A program made the translations under genes and the position numbers. From Isoetes taiwanensis (taxonomy: Eukaryota; Streptophyta; Lycopodiopsida; Isoetales; Isoetaceae), in NCBI GenBank assembly GCA_021234155.1, contig JAJEKV010000020.1, positions 10,656,346-10,720,345 of the forward strand: a DNA stretch of 64,000 bases, written 5' to 3'. This document shows positions 11,767 to 23,199 of the stretch, one piece after another. The notes under the pieces are model-generated. The model searched no databases. It saw nothing but the letters and a program-made list of their open reading frames with translations, and was not told where the DNA came from. Every line of letters begins with the position of its first letter. The first letter of the stretch is position 1.

Positions 11767-11790
11767 AACAGTCATTCTCTTGTAGTGGTG

Positions 11791-12460
11791 GTCTTGAACT
11801 TGGCCATGGCGGAAGTGAAGGAGATGGACGGAATGAGGAAGAAGTGAAGGAGATGGCGGAATAGACGATGGGGACGGAATGAAGCTACAGGGCAGAATTT
11901 TGGGAATAAAAGGGATGTTTGCATGCATACGATTTTGTTTTGGGAATTAGGCAGAAGAGGAAAGGGATGTATCCATGCATACGATTTCATACCTCGGGAG
12001 CCGATCCACCCACCTCAATATTTTTGCAAATGTAAAATGTATAGGTTGAACCATATTATGAGACCAATTGCTTGGTATCACATAGAGTTAGCACAACCCT
12101 AACACAAAGTTAGCAATATCCCACATGCATATATCACAAAAATCGCGGGCGATATATAAATAGGGTTTTCTTTGCTTCATTGATAAGTGTGGATAGAGAT
12201 TAGATGTTGAAAAGTTATGGCTCACCGGGTTTGTAATCTTCGATTCATGAGGCCGTGTCATAATCTTGTCAAGATGTAATCCTAGTCCACCTTTTTTTAG
12301 TAATGAGCTCAAATATCCCACATGCATTCAATGTTCCACATGTTACCAAATCAACAATTGCCAAATCAACAAATGCCAAATGAATGGATTATGTTAAGGC
12401 ATATTGTGTACCTATGCATATAATTGTGTTTGGTAAAGCGTGAGTCAACAATATAGAGAT
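11791..12460. other. Right flank of the CACTA element
   Basis: A GA-rich patch (GGAAGTGAAGGAGATGG twice at about 11809 and 11840) continues the purine-rich sequence just left of the insertion at 2.6 kb. AT-rich spacer follows. No supported gene. Confidence 0.4.
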
Positions 12461-12465
12461 AACAA

Positions 12466-12757
12466 GGAATATTCCTTATTACCTTGAAAGGAATATTCCT
12501 TATTGCATTGAAAGAAATATTCCTTAGCCCTTAGTTATCGGGAATATTCCTTCCTTGTACCTTCAAAGGAATATTCTTTAGTTTGTTTAAGTGCACCCAT
12601 AGTTACAAGGAATATTCCTATTACCTTGAAAGGAATATTCCTTAGTGCCTAGTTATCAAGAATATTCCTTATTACCTTCAAAGGAATATTCTTTAGTTTG
12701 TTTAAGTGCACCCATAGTTACAAGGAATATTCCTTATTACATTGAAAGGAATATTCC
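12466..12757. repeat. Cluster of eleven GGAATATTCC palindromes
   Basis: The palindrome AAGGAATATTCCTT and close variants occur eleven times in about 290 bases, as pairs separated by ATTACCTTGA-like spacers. A longer unit, from CTTCAAAGGAATATTC through TTTAAGTGCACCCATAG to the next copy, repeats with period 115 (12561 and 12676). Each core contains GAANNTTC, which matches the inverted pentamer pair of a heat-shock element. Whether any heat-shock factor uses them is unknown. They lie about 250-540 bases upstream of the ATG at 13006. Confidence 0.9.
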
Positions 12758-13005
12758 ACATTGAGTATAGCCCTTTCATTTGAGCTAGGCTTGTGGGATA
12801 TATGCCAAAGATCAACCATTGGCCAATTGGGTGGGAAAAAAGAGGACAATGGGATAGATTTTGAGAAATGTTGAACAAATCATTGGCACAAATCATTGGT
12901 TAAGGAACAAATCATTGGCATGGTACGGCCATAATGTAAACTTGGGGAGAAGGGAATAGACAGGGATAAAAATTCCTTTTTACCCGTGGTGACCGGTTGA
13001 TTCCG

Positions 13006-14188
13006 ATGGCGGAGGAGATCGAACGACTAGATCACAATCCATATCCCCAATTCAAATGCAAACTCACCGGGCGACTGATTCTTGAGGAGATCAATGCCGA
13101 ATGGAAACCAATTGAACAAAATCAAACGGAGAGGCAAATACGAGTTCGGAGGTACTCCTATTCTTAAACATGTTTTTGTTCCTAATCTAACAATTGCTTA
13201 TGATGTTCTACACAGATGCACAGAGGAGACTTAACAATGTTGGAAGCATGGATCGAGCTATGGGAGTAGCAGCGGACAAGGGGGATGAGGAACATGGAAT
13301 AATTTAAGAGCTAAACTTAGCTATTTGGCGATCTTTTAGCACATTTTTCAAAAAAATTTGGCTAAAGTAAATGGAAAAAATTGGAAAAAAAATAATAATT
13401 TTAGCTTAACTTTTTTCGGGACTGCACCATCCCTGGAGCTCTTTAGCCAAATGCTAGAAAATAAGAGAACGAAATTTTGTATTGTTTAGCCAAACCATAT
13501 AAACTTTTAGAATGAATTTCGGGCTAGTTTAGCTAACATTATTCTAGTTTATATGAAATATATGATTACTGGTTTAGTTTCTAGCATTATGAATTAATTT
13601 GGGTCCTAGATTTGCTAATTAGCATTATTTTAGAATGTTTTCACAAAGAAAATGACTAAAATAAGTGGAAACAATTGAAAAAAAGTATGTAATTTGGCTT
13701 AATATTTTTCGTTGGCCACACCAAAGAAATTTTTGGGATGATGTTTGAGTTAGTTTAGCTTAAGGCTAGAAAGTATGAGAGGAAAAATGTGTAGTGTTTA
13801 GTTAAACCACAGAAAGTTTTGGAATTAATATCGAGCAAGTTTAGCTAAAGTCATTCTGGCTAATAAGAAATATGCGATTAGTAATTTATTCCCTGATGAG
13901 GAATCCCAATTATCTAAAGCAGAACTAGAGAGTATTCTCATTCAACTTAAACAGGAAGTTGTGCATGCAAAAGCAATCAACAAAGTGCTGAAAAGGGCTG
14001 AGGTTTGGAGGTTCAATAGCCTCAAACCATACTTTACCAATCTCTATCATAAATGGCAACAGAAGCGAGAAGCACATGTCTTGCTTCTGTTAGACTTCAT
14101 CAACTTCCAAACAGCTGTCCTGGACACTCTTCTCACAATTTTCGAAACGGGACCATTGCCGATCTCACACCGCAGACCTTACGGATGA
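13006..14188 (+). CDS. Unassigned small spliced gene (hypothetical)
   Basis: Exon 1 starts at the ATG 13006 and reads MAEEIERLDHNPYPQFKCKL then LTGRLILEEINAEWKPIEQN. A GGAG|GTACTC donor-like site is at about 13152. A CAG acceptor-like site at about 13212 precedes a short frame ending near 13304. A third coding-like block (about 13884-14188) follows an ATTAG acceptor. It is hydrophilic and helical (DEESQLSKAELESILIQLKQ, then VWRFNSLKPYFTNLYHKWQQ) and ends at the TGA at 14186-14188. The intron between blocks 2 and 3 holds a tandem duplication. I do not recognise the family and the exon joins are guesses. Confidence 0.4.
13320..13890. repeat. Diverged tandem duplication, about 295-bp period
   Basis: Two copies share ordered phrases. 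AATGGAAAAAATTGG (13370) corresponds to GTGGAAACAATTG (13663). TTTTAGCTTAACTTTTTTCG corresponds to TTGGCTTAATATTTTTCG. GTTTAGCCAAACCATA corresponds to GTTTAGTTAAACCACAGAAA. The second copy ends near 13890. Rich in TTTAGCTAA-like motifs. No coding content. Confidence 0.7.
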
Positions 14189-16189
14189 ATCTTGAGTCTT
14201 GAATCTTGAATCTTGAGACCTTCTCACTTGTTGTTTTTACAACTTACACTAAGTATAACAGTCTTGGAACTATATAAACAATATATTAATGTTTGTGTTT
14301 TAATCGGTTCACATTCTCGATACATTCGGTTTGCAAGTCCATGCCTTCCGTGCATAGAAAAGTTACTTCAACAACAAGTTAACGACACGTAGATTCTACA
14401 ATCTCTCGGCAAATTTTCCAAAGAACATTTCATGCCAATAGTTAGTCAGTTCATATGCATAAGATGTACCTTTAATCTTATGTTTGACTGGCTCCAATGG
14501 AAATCTCACACCAATTACTGACTCGGGATGGACAAGAACTTTCTTTCCTTGAATAAGCCTGTACTTTTGATGGAAACCAGGAATCAATTCAAAGTAGTTA
14601 CCAGCTATAACTTCATTACCACAATAAAATTCATTTCCATAGTCATTCTTGGTGTCTTCTTCGAGGGCATGTTTCACTTCATTACCTTGGATGAGATAAT
14701 AAGGGACCCTTTCATAATTGTGCGGGGATGTGAATGATGCAAAATAATCTCCAACCTGCCTTTGTCTCATCCACATTGTCCACGCCATTTGCCCACAAGT
14801 CCTGCTTTGCATTCCATCTTCTTCAACATTGTCCCCGTTTGTAGGCTCTAGTTTTCTCAACTCCCACCTGCACAATGATCAATTCTCACAAGCGGGCCAA
14901 TCAAAATTGATGCATGCCTTACAAAACATGAAAGAGATCTACACATTAACTTTGTTGGATCATTTGGATCTATGGATAATACGCGTGAAGAGATTGCACC
15001 CCTTTCATTTGGGGAGCACATCAAATCTTTGGGAACGGTCAATGTCGGACACCTTCCAAAATACCTTTCCACATCAGAAAATTTTCTCTTCAAGAACCTC
15101 ACATGCAGTTTCTGCATTTTTTATCACTTTCCCATCCTTTTTTCTTTGTTCTGCATCGAGCCATAGTTTGGCTATGGCTCCTTCTCCGTCATGTGTGCCC
15201 TTCCCATGTCCTGAGCCAAAGAAATTCCAGTGCATTCTGATCTTATGCTCTTGATGATACCTAGTTACATGATAGAAAGCTCTTCTAAATTGAATTGGGT
15301 GCATACCCGTCGGACCAAACTAAGTGGTATTTCATATGACCATCACCATTTTCTTTCAATAATTGAGGTGCATCTTGAATGCTTTTTGTACAAAGTGAGT
15401 ATCATGTGTTTTGTCATCTGAAATAAACAAGTGCACACATTTCCTCATTTTACCCTATACCTTGAACATCGTGATGTGGACCAATATGCTGATTTGTTCA
15501 TTGTACCAATGTTGTGCTTGAATCTCGTTGAATGGCTTCAAAGTATAATTCTCCGAGAAATCAACAACTGATAATACGGTATCATCACGAAGACTCTTCA
15601 TGGATTCCTTGAATTGTTTGCTCTGCCAATGTGCCACAAAGTTATGATATACAAACTTCGACATATGATCAAACATGTTATCCAACATATTACTGGAGCT
15701 GCCTTTCTTGTCAATTAGCTTTAGTCTTCGTGAAGTTCCTTTCTTCGAGGGCTCATTAACATAACCATAGACTTGCCAATCAAGCGTTTGATCAATCTGC
15801 TCCTTGTATTCTCTTGGACACAACTCAATTAATTGTTTCCCACAATTTCCACAATCTGATTTGATACATTGTGTAGCTTATGCCACTTTTTCCTGCTGGC
15901 GCAGTCACATACCATAGCCCTCCAAAATGTGCTAACATTATCAAATGTCTTGTCCTTGGCTTGACATATTCCAGCATGAGCTTCAGATGCGCACACACCA
16001 CAATTGCACGAACAATTGTACAGATCTGATTGCTCATGTTTCACGCAACAACATGTGTTTCTTTCCTTTAGCTTTCTAATGCAAGAAGGTTTTAAGTATT
16101 CAAATTGCCTAAGCCCAATCCGAACCTCTGGATACTGATCCACAAAATTCTGGAATAATTCAGCCTGTAAAATTACAGTGAAATAAAAT

Positions 16190-16660
16190 TAGTCACTTCA
16201 TTACATTACATTACATTACATTACATACAAATCTTTTACATATTCAAGACCCTAAACTCCCACACATACATGTACATTCTGACATGAATTTTATTTCATT
16301 TACTATGAAGTCACATAATTTTTTGACAATTAATACATCTCCACACTAATTTCTTCTTAGTTACTGCCTACATCTAATACATCCAGAATATACATGTAAA
16401 CAAATATACATCCAGAATATACATGTAAATAAATATACATGTACGTGTTGCCATGAAATAATTTGACATTTCCATGTAGAACAACTAGGGCATTTGCATC
16501 TACATTACATTCAAAAGTAAAGAAATGCGTACAAACTTTTACATCAAGGTGTTACAAAATAAAAGACATCTTTATTCTCACAAAAAAGTAAAGAAATCTA
16601 CAAAATTTACACCAAAGTGTTACAAAATAAAACATCTTTATTCTGAAAACAAGATGCAAT
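16190..16660. repeat. Short tandem repeats within the transposase introns
   Basis: A (TTACA)n microsatellite at about 16198-16225. A roughly 30-bp repeat ATACATCCAGAATATACATG at about 16378 and 16407. A roughly 70-bp diverged duplication (GTTACAAAATAAAA...CATCTTTATTCT) at about 16550 and 16620. No coding content. Confidence 0.75.
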
Positions 16661-16869
16661 TCTGACTAAATTACTGTCGTTTTACTGTAAATGTCAATAT
16701 ATTGAATTGGTTGTGTCCTCTTCTTCATGATATCTCTAATTTTTGGTGAAACCTTTGAGTTATCTAACCAAAACTGAGCAACCATATCCTTCATAGCCTG
16801 ATCTATCGTATTTGTTCTTGGATTTCGACCTGCTAATGCCCACAGATTTGTTCCACCTAGTGACAACCA

Positions 16870-18680
16870 TCATTCATTTAAATTGGGATTATGTCTGTTC
16901 CAAAAGCACGCCACTTTTGCAAACCCCTTATTCAATATAATGATGTGGTGCTTGACATGTTGTTATGCAAAAGTACAATGTTTGAGTCATAATGAATAGG
17001 TGTTTTAATTATTATTTAAAATACGAGGAAGAAATTGATGTTTGATTAGCATTTACAGACACTAGCACATTCATACACGCAATATAATAATGGCAATTAT
17101 TATTGCTTTGATATTAAAATACATTGTCATTACCTTAAAAAAAAATCTCACTTAAAACCCTTGTGAGCTGTGTCAAATTGAAATTATTATAGAAAAACTA
17201 GAAAATTAAAGCCCAATAATACATTATTGAGACATTTACTTCTCAGATAAAATATACTATATTAGTCTTTTTTCCTTAAAGCATCAAACATGCTTGACTA
17301 GATTTATCAACATATATTCCATTGAAGAGAAATATAGCAGTGCTTTTTCTCTGTACTAAGCACATGATTTTGCAGTTATTAAGCAGATATGGAGCAGCAA
17401 TACACGCCAAGCGTGATTTGGGAAGGACCATTCAACAAAGTATCGGGCACAAAATCATGCCAAGCGTGATTTAGCCTGCCTTCATGATTTTTGAGCTGCT
17501 CTTTCCAAACCAGATAAACTCACAAAATTAGGCCAAGCAATCAATCAATTCCAAAAGCTGCTCAAAATATGATGCCCGCTTAACTAAAAAATACCGATTT
17601 GGGATTACCAAGCTTCTATTCGGTGATATAGAAGAATCGACTAATGGGCTTTGATTCAACTACGAGTAGCACTTTGCATGTGAAGCTCAAGGATTCTTTC
17701 TCGGAACTAAGGGCTTTTATTATTATTGTCCAATGCTTTAATACCAGTATTTGTGCAATGAAATTGATGCTGCCAAAGGGGAATAACAGCTTCATAAACT
17801 AGGTTTCAAGTTATACGAGAACAATTGGATCGTAACAATTGAATGATTGCTTTAACTTTATCCAATCAAAAGTAATCTAACATTAACAAAGCGATCCTTA
17901 CTCGATGAAGACCATATGCCCACAACAAAAACCGCTCTATCCGGTTCACAAATTCATAACAGAGCGGTCTTTTATAAACTGCATTCATAGTTTTAATTCA
18001 GCATATCACCAAAAAGGAACTCAGACAATCAATGCATGCCTAAATCAATGCACTACCGTTTTTCCGACACGATGCGGTTTCCAACACAAAAATCCCTCAG
18101 TGGATCTTCGTGCATAGCCAAGACTAGATTATACGTTGAGGCAATTAAGATTGCCATGAGCCCATATGCCATAGTAGCGGCCATTTTGAGAGAAGAGTGC
18201 TTCCTTGGTTTTGTAATTTGTTCTGCTTGTAGCCCATTGCATGTCCCTGCTTGGATTTTTAAAAAGACTCGAGACTTTTACCGAACTGCAAGCAGATAAG
18301 CACCAACGATTAAACACCAGCCTATCAGATTAAAAAAACTTTGAGAAGAAAGAAAATGATATTAGGAGCATCACCGGAGTTGGAGCATCACCGAAGTTGG
18401 AACATCGTTGCTGTCACCGGAGTTGGAGCATCACCGGGTTGCCATAACTGGAGTTGGAGGTGCTATGTCATCACCGAAAGAAAGGAAGGAGGCGTCGTTG
18501 TCATCACCGGAAGAAAGGAAGGAGAAGAGAAGAGGCGGTGGAGTGAAAACGCGGAAGAAGGGAAGATCAGCGAAAAAAAAATGGCGCAGAAGAAGAAAAT
18601 GGGAAAAAAAAAAAACGTCTTCGGGAGAGATTCGGGAGAGAGGGAAAAAATTTTGAATTGTTTTTAAGCGGGAGCCATTT
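16870..18680. other. Spacer within the transposase locus
   Basis: AT-rich sequence to about 18330 without supported genes. A GCCAAGCGTGATTT phrase occurs twice (17407, 17459). From 18365 to 18440 there is a small GGAGCATCACCGGAGTT repeat, followed by a purine-rich tract to 18660. It could be a large intron or an insertion into the transposase gene; no terminal repeats were found. Confidence 0.4.
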
Positions 18681-19060
18681 TCACGGACGGGAAAAGCCAC
18701 ACGGGTAAAAGGGACGCTCTCTAAAATGCCCAATTTCCTGACATAAACCGAAAGTAAATGAATGATGGTTTGACATTGTTTTCCTTCTCTCCACTGCTAG
18801 TTTCATATTTCTAGGATGTATTTTCAGCAATTTAGCTGCTAGTGAAGTCTTCTGTAATTCTCCTTCCTCTCCAACCACCACAGATAGTACAGAATGCTTT
18901 GCAGCAAGTCTGTCATTGCTATTTGCATTTTTGACGTCTTGGAGGCCATCCTTTAAATTCTTTACCAGATCTATTTTCACGATAGCCTCTTGAGGCCTTC
19001 CAATGACTTGGCTCAAATAGGAATTGCAATCTTTTTCCCTGCAATAATCTTCTTGCAAAT

Positions 19061-19800
19061 ATACTTTGCTGTTTTTGGAGTCAAATTAGATACCTCATTC
19101 ATTATGAGATTTACGGAAGCATTCACCTTTCTTCTAATTGGCTTTGTCAATGCATATCCACCCCTACAAACCCTCTGTTTTGATTTTCTTTGCCTAATTG
19201 TTGTAATTTGCTTTCCAAAACTTCATCAACGGAGGATTGAAATCTGAACCCGATGCTGACCTCGGCAGCTTGCATGAGAGTCCAATCCTTCTTCCATAGT
19301 TTCTTCTTCAACTGGTGCTTTAAGACATCGATCCATTCTAGAAAGGGGATACAACATCCCGCACAAAAAAATCAGATTATTAACCGATTTGTATTATCGC
19401 TTGAAGGGATTTGTATTACTTGCTTGAAGGAAAGGGATTTCAATTTCTTCAAGATACATTTGTTTCTTGAAATGCATTCGATTTAGGAGCAGCTATAATC
19501 GATTCGGGCCAAGTTTTCGTTGAGGTAGAATCCGAGACCATGTTTGATCGATTGAGGAAAGTTCAAAATGTGCGTAAAGTTTTTTTTTTTTTTTTTTTAG
19601 CAGGCAAGATATTTAGATTTTATTGATAGAGAAGCTAGTACAAGATTTGGGAGGATTTGGTATAATTATGGAGAATATTGTACGTCCAACCTCACTTTAT
19701 TAATGATAGGCAACTCCATGTAAAATTCAAAATGTACATTACAAACACTTTAACCCAGTTCAAATTTTTACATCAATATACAAAAAAATTCAATCACCCT
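19061..19800. other. Possible upstream transposase sequence and a poly-T tract
   Basis: On the minus strand 19170-19060 still reads like coding sequence (NASVNLIMNEVSNLTPKTAK) but in a different frame from the block at 19058. It may be the same decayed gene. A run of T at about 19579-19599 follows. Nothing else supported. Confidence 0.35.
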
Positions 19801-19809
19801 TTCATGCTT

Positions 19810-20705
19810 CTACCCCATTCTTGCATTACCAAGGTTGCACTGGCGTAAATGAATGATAGCAAGCCCTATCCTTACGTAGCTGTTCACGGGCCTCTTTAGG
19901 GATAGCTTGGAGGATATCTCTGAAAGCTCCCCAGTATTGGTAGACTTCTCTGGCACAGTAAAGGAAACTTTCTTCTCAGTCTTCTGATATCTAGTAGAGG
20001 CGGGAGGCCCTGGACTAGGTGAGCGCCCCCTGTATGGTGTATACCCCTTGCTCTGAGTGAATGAAGAGGGTCGTGGCGGCTGGTATTTCGGGGTGTCTTC
20101 TTCTAGGCTAAGTGCTTTAGCCTCTGCTTCTACAACGGTCTTAGGGTCTATTGCCCGAACTATTTTCTTTAAGGTAGGGGATAAGCCCTCTATATACCCT
20201 TTAACTGCCCTACACTCATTTATCCCTGGGACGTATAAGCGTAACCTCATGAACTCATCCGTATAAGACTGAACGATCATATTTTTCTATTCCAGGCGGT
20301 AGAAGGTTTGGATCTGTTCGCAACGATGGGCCCTGGGCATATAATGTGAGTTGAAAGCTTTGGCAAAGACCTTATAGCGGCACCTTCCCCTCGTGAGCCC
20401 ATGGGAGCGGGCATATCCTTTCCACCAGATGTGCACTGACCCTGTAAGATTGGTGGTGGTAACTTTGCCAATATCTTTCTCAGTCATTCCGTATGACTTA
20501 CCGAATTCCTGCATTTCATCCAACCATGATTCCGCATCAACTCTGGACCTACTTTTCCCTGAAAATTGTGCCAATTTCCGGTTCTTCCAAATGCTAGTGA
20601 TGGCCGAATCGCGGGTGGTGGCGGTTGCGGATTCTGTGGAGCAGGAATCTCTGGTCCATACTCGTGTGGCATTTGAGGTGGGTTAGCGCATAATATATCT
20701 GCCAA
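19810..20705 (-). pseudogene. Ty3/gypsy-type retrotransposon gag remnant
   Basis: Minus-strand pieces give a Retrotrans_gag-like domain. The first, about 20705-20484, is a Pro-rich N-terminus. The second (20574-20287) contains AESWLDEMQEFGKSYGMTE and then WWKGYARS and FNSHYMPRAHRCEQIQTF. The third (20280-19810) has YTDEFMRLRLYVPGINECRA and VKGYIEGLSPTLKKIV, then a basic Ser/Pro-rich segment before the zinc-knuckle position. At least two frameshifts separate them and no protease, reverse transcriptase or integrase follows, nor do I see LTRs. A gag-only relic. Confidence 0.8.
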
Positions 20706-20848
20706 GGATGATCATTACCATCGTCAAAAGCTTCCTGCTTAGTGCAGTCCCAATACGACCAAGTTCGACGAAGCGTAAGTTGTAAATGCTCAAACGTATG
20801 GTCGCGAAGGATGTTAACTATTGGAAGCCCTTGATGGGGTCGTACGGC

Positions 20849-20879
20849 TCTTCTTCTTCTTCTTCTTCTTCTTCTTCGA
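20849..20879. repeat. (TTC)n microsatellite
   Basis: About ten consecutive CTT/TTC triplets. The poly-Ser frame through it is not taken as a gene. Confidence 0.95.
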
Positions 20880-21289
20880 ATATGTTCTTACAAAGACTAC
20901 GGTCAGTTAATGTTAAAAAACATTTAAAATCCTCGTTCAAAGTAAGGACATGTCTCCCAATATCCACCCTGGTGTTTTTTGCTAGGCCACATCAGGTACT
21001 CCTACTTCTATTATCCCTTAATATAGTCAACATTTCACAATATAGCTTAAATTTGGATCTTATTGTAATATGTATAATATGTACTTAAACTTTTACTTGA
21101 AATAGTAATCATCCTTTCATTTATTTATCATGAAAAATATAATCGGTTTACAATATCAATTTACCAATAGAAAGATCTCACCAAGTTCTTGCCATAAATC
21201 ATATTCCTTCACGTCTTCAATCTTTTTATAACTCTTAACTCCAGCAATTTTAATTCCAAATATTCCCATCTCTTTCAAGTTAACGACCA

Positions 21290-21650
21290 CCCTAGAAACA
21301 AAATAGAGACAATTGGAGGAGAGAACCCGTACCTGCAGCCAACCAATACACAATTAGCATGATAATGGTAAATGTGGAAGGGCCAAAAGGTACATTGGGT
21401 TTCTTTTTTTTTTTTCTTTTTTTTTGTTGAAGGCACATTGGGTTTCTCAGTTTATCACTGATCACCAATTGTATCTTTTTGCTCTGAGGTGACATTTAAC
21501 AAGAAAGAACATTGGAATATTAATGTTTTTAGCATTATAGAATTCCCATTTGATCTCACTCATAGCCATTAGACGAGAACTAATTTCTTAGTTCCAAATC
21601 TAGCTGGCTATGACGATCTCAAAAATATTATTTCAGCCAGGATATGAAGT
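21290..21650. repeat. Duplicated block, copy 1 (partner at 30300-30600)
   Basis: Shares long near-identical stretches with 30300-30600 in the same orientation: AGGAGAGAACCCGTACCTGC, CTCAGTTTATCACTGATCAC, GAGGTGACATT and ACTAATTTCTTAGT. Copy 1 carries extra T-rich sequence (21402-21425) and a repeat of its ACATTGGGTTTCT phrase. On the minus strand the GTACGGGTTCTCTCC stretch follows CTGCAG and may be an exon (RYGFSPPIVSILFLG). Minus-strand sequence downstream to 21156 reads NLKEMGIFGIKIAGVKSYKK. The family is not recognised. Confidence 0.75.
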
Positions 21651-23100
21651 TTTAGAGCATTAGTCATTGTTAAAATATAGAGAATAGTGTAATCAATTTC
21701 TTATCATAACATAACAAGCATTATACTAAAGCCTATATCTCATAGTAGGCCCAGCACACGATATTCATGGCAAGTATATACTGCCCTGTATTATGCAATG
21801 CAAACTGCAAGAGCAAACTCATCCACATTTCGTGCATAAGACAATTTAGTCCAGTAGATCTCAAGAATAGAGTCCTTCTATTTCAAGCTCAGAATGATAT
21901 CACATATGTTCTATAGCTTGATATGTTTAGAAAGATATCACATATGGTTACCCTGATACCTAGTTCTATAGCATCTATCATTTTTTAAAATTTAGATTAA
22001 TGCAACAACCAGGTAAGTTAGGTCATAAGCAAGTCTCAATAAATCAGCCAGTGGAAATCTTGCACAATCATACAGTTTTTTAAGAATCAATAGCCGCATA
22101 AAGAAAACTATGGAAGTAATGAAATCTGTTTTTTATACTGCCACATGTAACATGACAGTTTTAGATCAACTAGAGCATAAAAACTTGAGTTGTTTTCGCT
22201 CCTATCATCTACCGGTTGTCTTTGCAAAGCCACTTGATTTTTCGCAGACCGTAATTTGGGCTACATGAGAGCTCTCCAGCCCTATGGCCTATATTTAATC
22301 CATGTGAACGATGTTTCTTGTCCTAGCGCCAATGACAAAATATTACTAAGTCATGTATTATAATAAGATCAGCATGCAAAGCCAGCATATCTTACGTTGT
22401 ACCCATAACCATATAGCATTTTTGTCATAGTTATTTATGCATGTCTACCATTGGTATCTTCCATTAGAATTATTTTGCAATATATAAAAGAGATTAGAAG
22501 AATCTAAGAGAATATCCTCCTCCACGTCTGCAAAGCCTTCAAAGAATTCTTCAAGGAAGTGTTGCAGTCCAGGTAACTGAATTTGCTAATGTGGTTTTCT
22601 ATCTATTGTAAAGATTTCAATGCCAGCATTCTTTTTAATAGGTAAACTTATAGTAGCCTTGCTCGAATTTATGGCTGTATGCAAACGAGCAATTCGTGTC
22701 CATTCCAGACTGATAGGAGAGGAGGACCAAGACTTCCACTCACAATTAGTAAATGGGTTCCAGTCATTGACCGCAGAATTGTCCCACTATATTCCAGCCA
22801 TTCTTTCAGAACTCTGATGCTTAATCCATCTTGTACACAAGTATCTAGGAAGCGATTCATATTTTGTAGGAAAATTTGGATTCATTTCTTCAAATGTGTA
22901 TTATATGGTCATCCCAATTTTCCAGTGGTATGTATATTCTGTGTATTTCAGATTTATTGTAAAGTACTTGTAACATTGGGAATGGATGAAGCAATCATAT
23001 TGTGCATACATTTAATTCTGACCAGAGAATACCGAAGTGTGCTGAGTCCTGTTAGTTTCCTACTAAGAGGGATCCAAACACCACAATCCCTCCCTCGGGG
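21651..23100. other. Gene-poor stretch
   Basis: Mostly AT-rich. Around 22620-22860 two overlapping plus-strand frames look weakly coding (HSRLIGEEDQDFHSQLVNGF in one), ending without a recognisable domain. No RNA gene or transposon end is seen. Confidence 0.4.
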
Positions 23101-23101
23101 T

Positions 23102-23159
23102 GTAGGACACCTCTTTTTATAAGGAAAGTAGGACCCCCCTATAAAAAGAGGGGTCCTAC
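23102..23159. repeat. Short inverted repeat with 18-base loop
   Basis: GTAGGACACCTCTTTTTATA (23102-23121) pairs with TATAAAAAGAGGGGTCCTAC (23140-23159), nearly perfect. It could be the core of a foldback element, but no target duplication was identified. Confidence 0.8.
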
Positions 23160-23199
23160 TTCCTTACACCAGAAGAAAGTAACTTACTTTGTCTAGAAT

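Larger units (their letters stand above)
2765..11787. mobile_element. Complete CACTA (En/Spm-type) DNA transposon, apparently non-autonomous
   Basis: Both termini are present. CACTACAAGAGAATG (2765-2779) is matched exactly by its reverse complement at 11773-11787. The element is flanked by a 3-bp direct repeat GTG (2762-2764 and 11788-11790), the target duplication size known for CACTA elements. The CACTACAAGA start matches the canonical plant CACTA terminus. Subterminal regions hold arrays of CGTCA on the left and TGACG on the right, as expected for transposase-binding repeats. The 9023-bp interior has no TNP2 or TNPA-like frame. It contains exon-like fragments (3.9-4.6 kb) and a second element with a PPR remnant, so it probably depends on a transposase encoded elsewhere. 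Confidence 0.92.
14396..19060 (-). pseudogene. Decayed DDE-type transposase gene (DFSENY / GHGKG family)
   Basis: Minus-strand gene in pieces, read from high to low coordinates. 19058-18700: basic block with LAAKLLKIHPRNMKLAVERR. 16866-16666: FWLDNSKVSPKIRD. 16143-15829: KERNTCCCVKHEQSDLYNC and a Cys-rich segment. 15823-15455: VVDFSENYTLKPFNEIQ with a candidate first catalytic Asp. About 15420-15074: SDDKTHDTHFV, WSDG and HWNFFGSGHGKGTHDGEGA. 15117-14396: C-terminal part with VGDYF. The order CCC..H, D-F-x-E-N-Y, WSDG, F-F-x-x-x-HGKG is one I associate with uncharacterised transposase-like proteins of animals and some algae; a family name would need a profile search. A frameshift between WSDGYAP and QFRRAFYHV (about 15300) and other shifts mark it as dead. 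The 16.9-18.6 kb gap is intron or insertion. Confidence 0.68.

Noticed and set aside
12466-12757. Regular palindromic array as a possible CRISPR
   Set aside because: Spacers are themselves repeated, the organism is a plant, and the units are a tandem palindromic satellite.
18341-18733. Lys/Arg/Glu-rich open frames
   Set aside because: They come from a purine-rich low-complexity tract and overlap in three frames.
20786-21088. Frame with a poly-Ser run
   Set aside because: It is driven by a TTC microsatellite and has no conserved flank.
22620-23122. Possible gene with frames 22620-22817 and 22679-23122
   Set aside because: Frames overlap, lack a recognised domain and have no convincing splice pattern; left as an uncertain spacer.
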